DNA of 64,000 bases, from positions 38,105-102,104 of the forward strand of contig JAIXWX010000006.1 in NCBI GenBank assembly GCA_027491075.1. Direction: 5' to 3'. The notes beneath the pieces are model-generated. The model saw nothing but the letters and a program-made list of their open reading frames with translations. It made no database searches and was not told the origin of the DNA. Both the position numbers and the translations under genes were made by a program. This DNA comes from Flavobacteriales bacterium (GTDB lineage Bacteria; Bacteroidota; Bacteroidia; Flavobacteriales_D; Sanyastnellaceae). How positions within the stretch are numbered: position 1 is the stretch's first letter; every line of letters begins with the position of its first letter. Positions 63,636 to 64,000 of this stretch are shown one piece after another.

Positions 63636-63779
63636 GGGGAGAGAGGACACTCACTGCATTCGCGGAGTACACTCGCTAACGCTCGTGGAGGACACTCACT
63701 TCGTTCGTGGAGCATGTCGCTTCGCTCGGAGGAGCTCGCCGAAGGCGAGAGAGGACGCTCGCTGGCGCCGGCGAAGGAG
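63636..63779. repeat. GC-rich patch of six imperfect ~20-25 bp repeats
   Basis: Six degenerate units share the pattern GGAG-n-ACACTC-n-CT-nn-CG-nn-CGT, starting near 63636, 63664, 63687, 63708, 63729 and 63748. The fifth contains a perfect hairpin CTCGCC-GAA-GGCGAG (63735-63749). The G+C content is clearly higher than the flanks. A forward frame is open across it (63612-63845), but it starts with TTG inside the groEL terminator and its product only repeats the DNA pattern, so I do not call a gene. The remaining sequence to 63902 is AT-rich and shows only a weak TAACTTAG element at 63875. Confidence 0.65.
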
Positions 63780-63902
63780 AAAAAAGGTATTGAAAGTCTA
63801 AAATTTCAAATCAATTTCTTAGAAGTTCAAATGTTAAATCCTTAAAATTCTTTCTCTTTCTAAGAAAAACATTTTAACTTAGACCAACTAAAATCAAAAG
63901 CT

Positions 63903-64000
63903 ATGACAACACTCAGCAACACTCAGCAACACTCAGCAACACTCAGCAACACTCAGCAACACTCAGCAACACTCAGCAACACTCAGCAACACTCAGCAAC
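63903..64000 (+). CDS. Possible repeat-initiated gene, partial (runs off window)
   Basis: An ATG at 63903 opens a frame of 32 codons to the window edge: MTTLSNTQQHSA and then repeats of TLSNTQQHSA. It is encoded almost entirely by the 10-bp tandem repeat. Because 10 is not a multiple of 3, the frame cycles through all three readings of the unit every 30 bp, and none contains a stop; the reverse strand is closed in every frame by TGA. Loss or gain of one unit would shift any downstream frame. The product beyond the window cannot be seen, and there is no strong promoter. Confidence 0.35.
   Translation, partial: MTTLSNTQQHSATLSNTQQHSATLSNTQQHSA
63911..64000. repeat. 10-bp tandem repeat ACTCAGCAAC, nine copies to the window edge
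   Basis: Nine perfect copies of ACTCAGCAAC occupy 63911-64000, preceded by a partial unit. The array continues past the window, or the assembled sequence ends in it. There are no spacers, so it is not a CRISPR array. Confidence 0.97.

Noticed and set aside
63612..63845. 77-codon forward ORF over the repeat patch
   Set aside because: It starts with TTG inside the groEL terminator, and its product only mirrors the DNA repeat; composition is unlike a protein.
63911..64000. Tandem repeat as a CRISPR array
   Set aside because: The 10-bp units are directly joined with no spacers, and no cas genes are present.

Overview
The window is a chromosomal segment of a Bacteroidota bacterium, most likely from Flavobacteriales or a close relative (for example the Cryomorphaceae/Crocinitomicaceae area). 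The markers are a type IX secretion/gliding operon (PorP/SprF-type protein, gldK, gldL, gldM, gldN), two PorV/PorQ-family barrels, a secreted protein with a type IX sorting domain, a DUF4290 protein, a Bacteroidota-sized SecA, and many TAnnTTTG promoter elements of the Bacteroidota housekeeping sigma factor. The DNA is AT-rich by eye (not computed). I see no rRNA, tRNA, insertion sequence, prophage or CRISPR array. Almost everything is ordinary core genome; the accessory-looking part is the right edge.

Layout. 1-5.0 kb: PorV/PorQ-like barrel, greA-HIT, then a leftward operon DUF4290-hupE-yidD-lipoprotein-hemB. 5-8.6 kb: divergent pcrA/uvrD helicase and a response regulator with a sigma-54 AAA+ domain. 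8.6-14.3 kb: a leftward surface-glycan block (glycosyltransferase, orphan OppC-like permease, GDP-fucose synthase, Wzi-like barrel, WecA/MraY-like transferase). 14.3-22.6 kb: ruvC, ddl, secreted C1 peptidase with mtgA, a type IX cargo protein, purK, a YdeI-like protein, thyA-folA. 22.6-29.2 kb: hemA-hemC-hemD with a PorV/PorQ-like gene, ctaA, a metal-binding lipoprotein and a DMT transporter. 29.2-33.7 kb: rplU-rpmA, serS, a lipoprotein/TPR pair. 33.7-37.2 kb: an ECF sigma/anti-sigma/repeat-protein operon, DUF2490 and DUF1801/YdeI-like genes. 37.2-46.7 kb: nrdB-nrdA, secA, ABC-F. 46.7-56.7 kb: the gld operon, a degenerate arginase-fold gene and topA. 56.8-63.6 kb: miaB, a second sigma-54 activator, lptE, a TPR-like protein, secG, groES-groEL. 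63.6-64.0 kb: a GC-rich repeat patch, then a 10-bp tandem repeat that runs off the window.

Several genes work together. hemB, hemA, hemC and hemD make uroporphyrinogen III, and ctaA makes heme A. thyA-folA and nrdAB supply DNA precursors. secA, secG and yidD serve inner-membrane export or insertion. gldKLMN, the PorP/SprF-like and PorV/PorQ-like proteins move cargo such as the 18.4-19.5 kb protein across the outer membrane. ddl, mtgA, the WecA-like enzyme and lptE build the envelope.

The most unusual signals are: a 10-bp tandem repeat open in all forward frames right after an ATG (possible phase-variable gene); an 18-bp palindrome present three times, each time within or across coding sequence; -7 promoter elements sitting 4-7 nt before start codons (predicted leaderless mRNAs); a promoter-plus-terminator in the greA leader that resembles the E. 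coli GraL arrangement; an arginase-fold protein that has lost metal ligands; and eight out of eight convergent gene pairs ending within 20 bp of each other.
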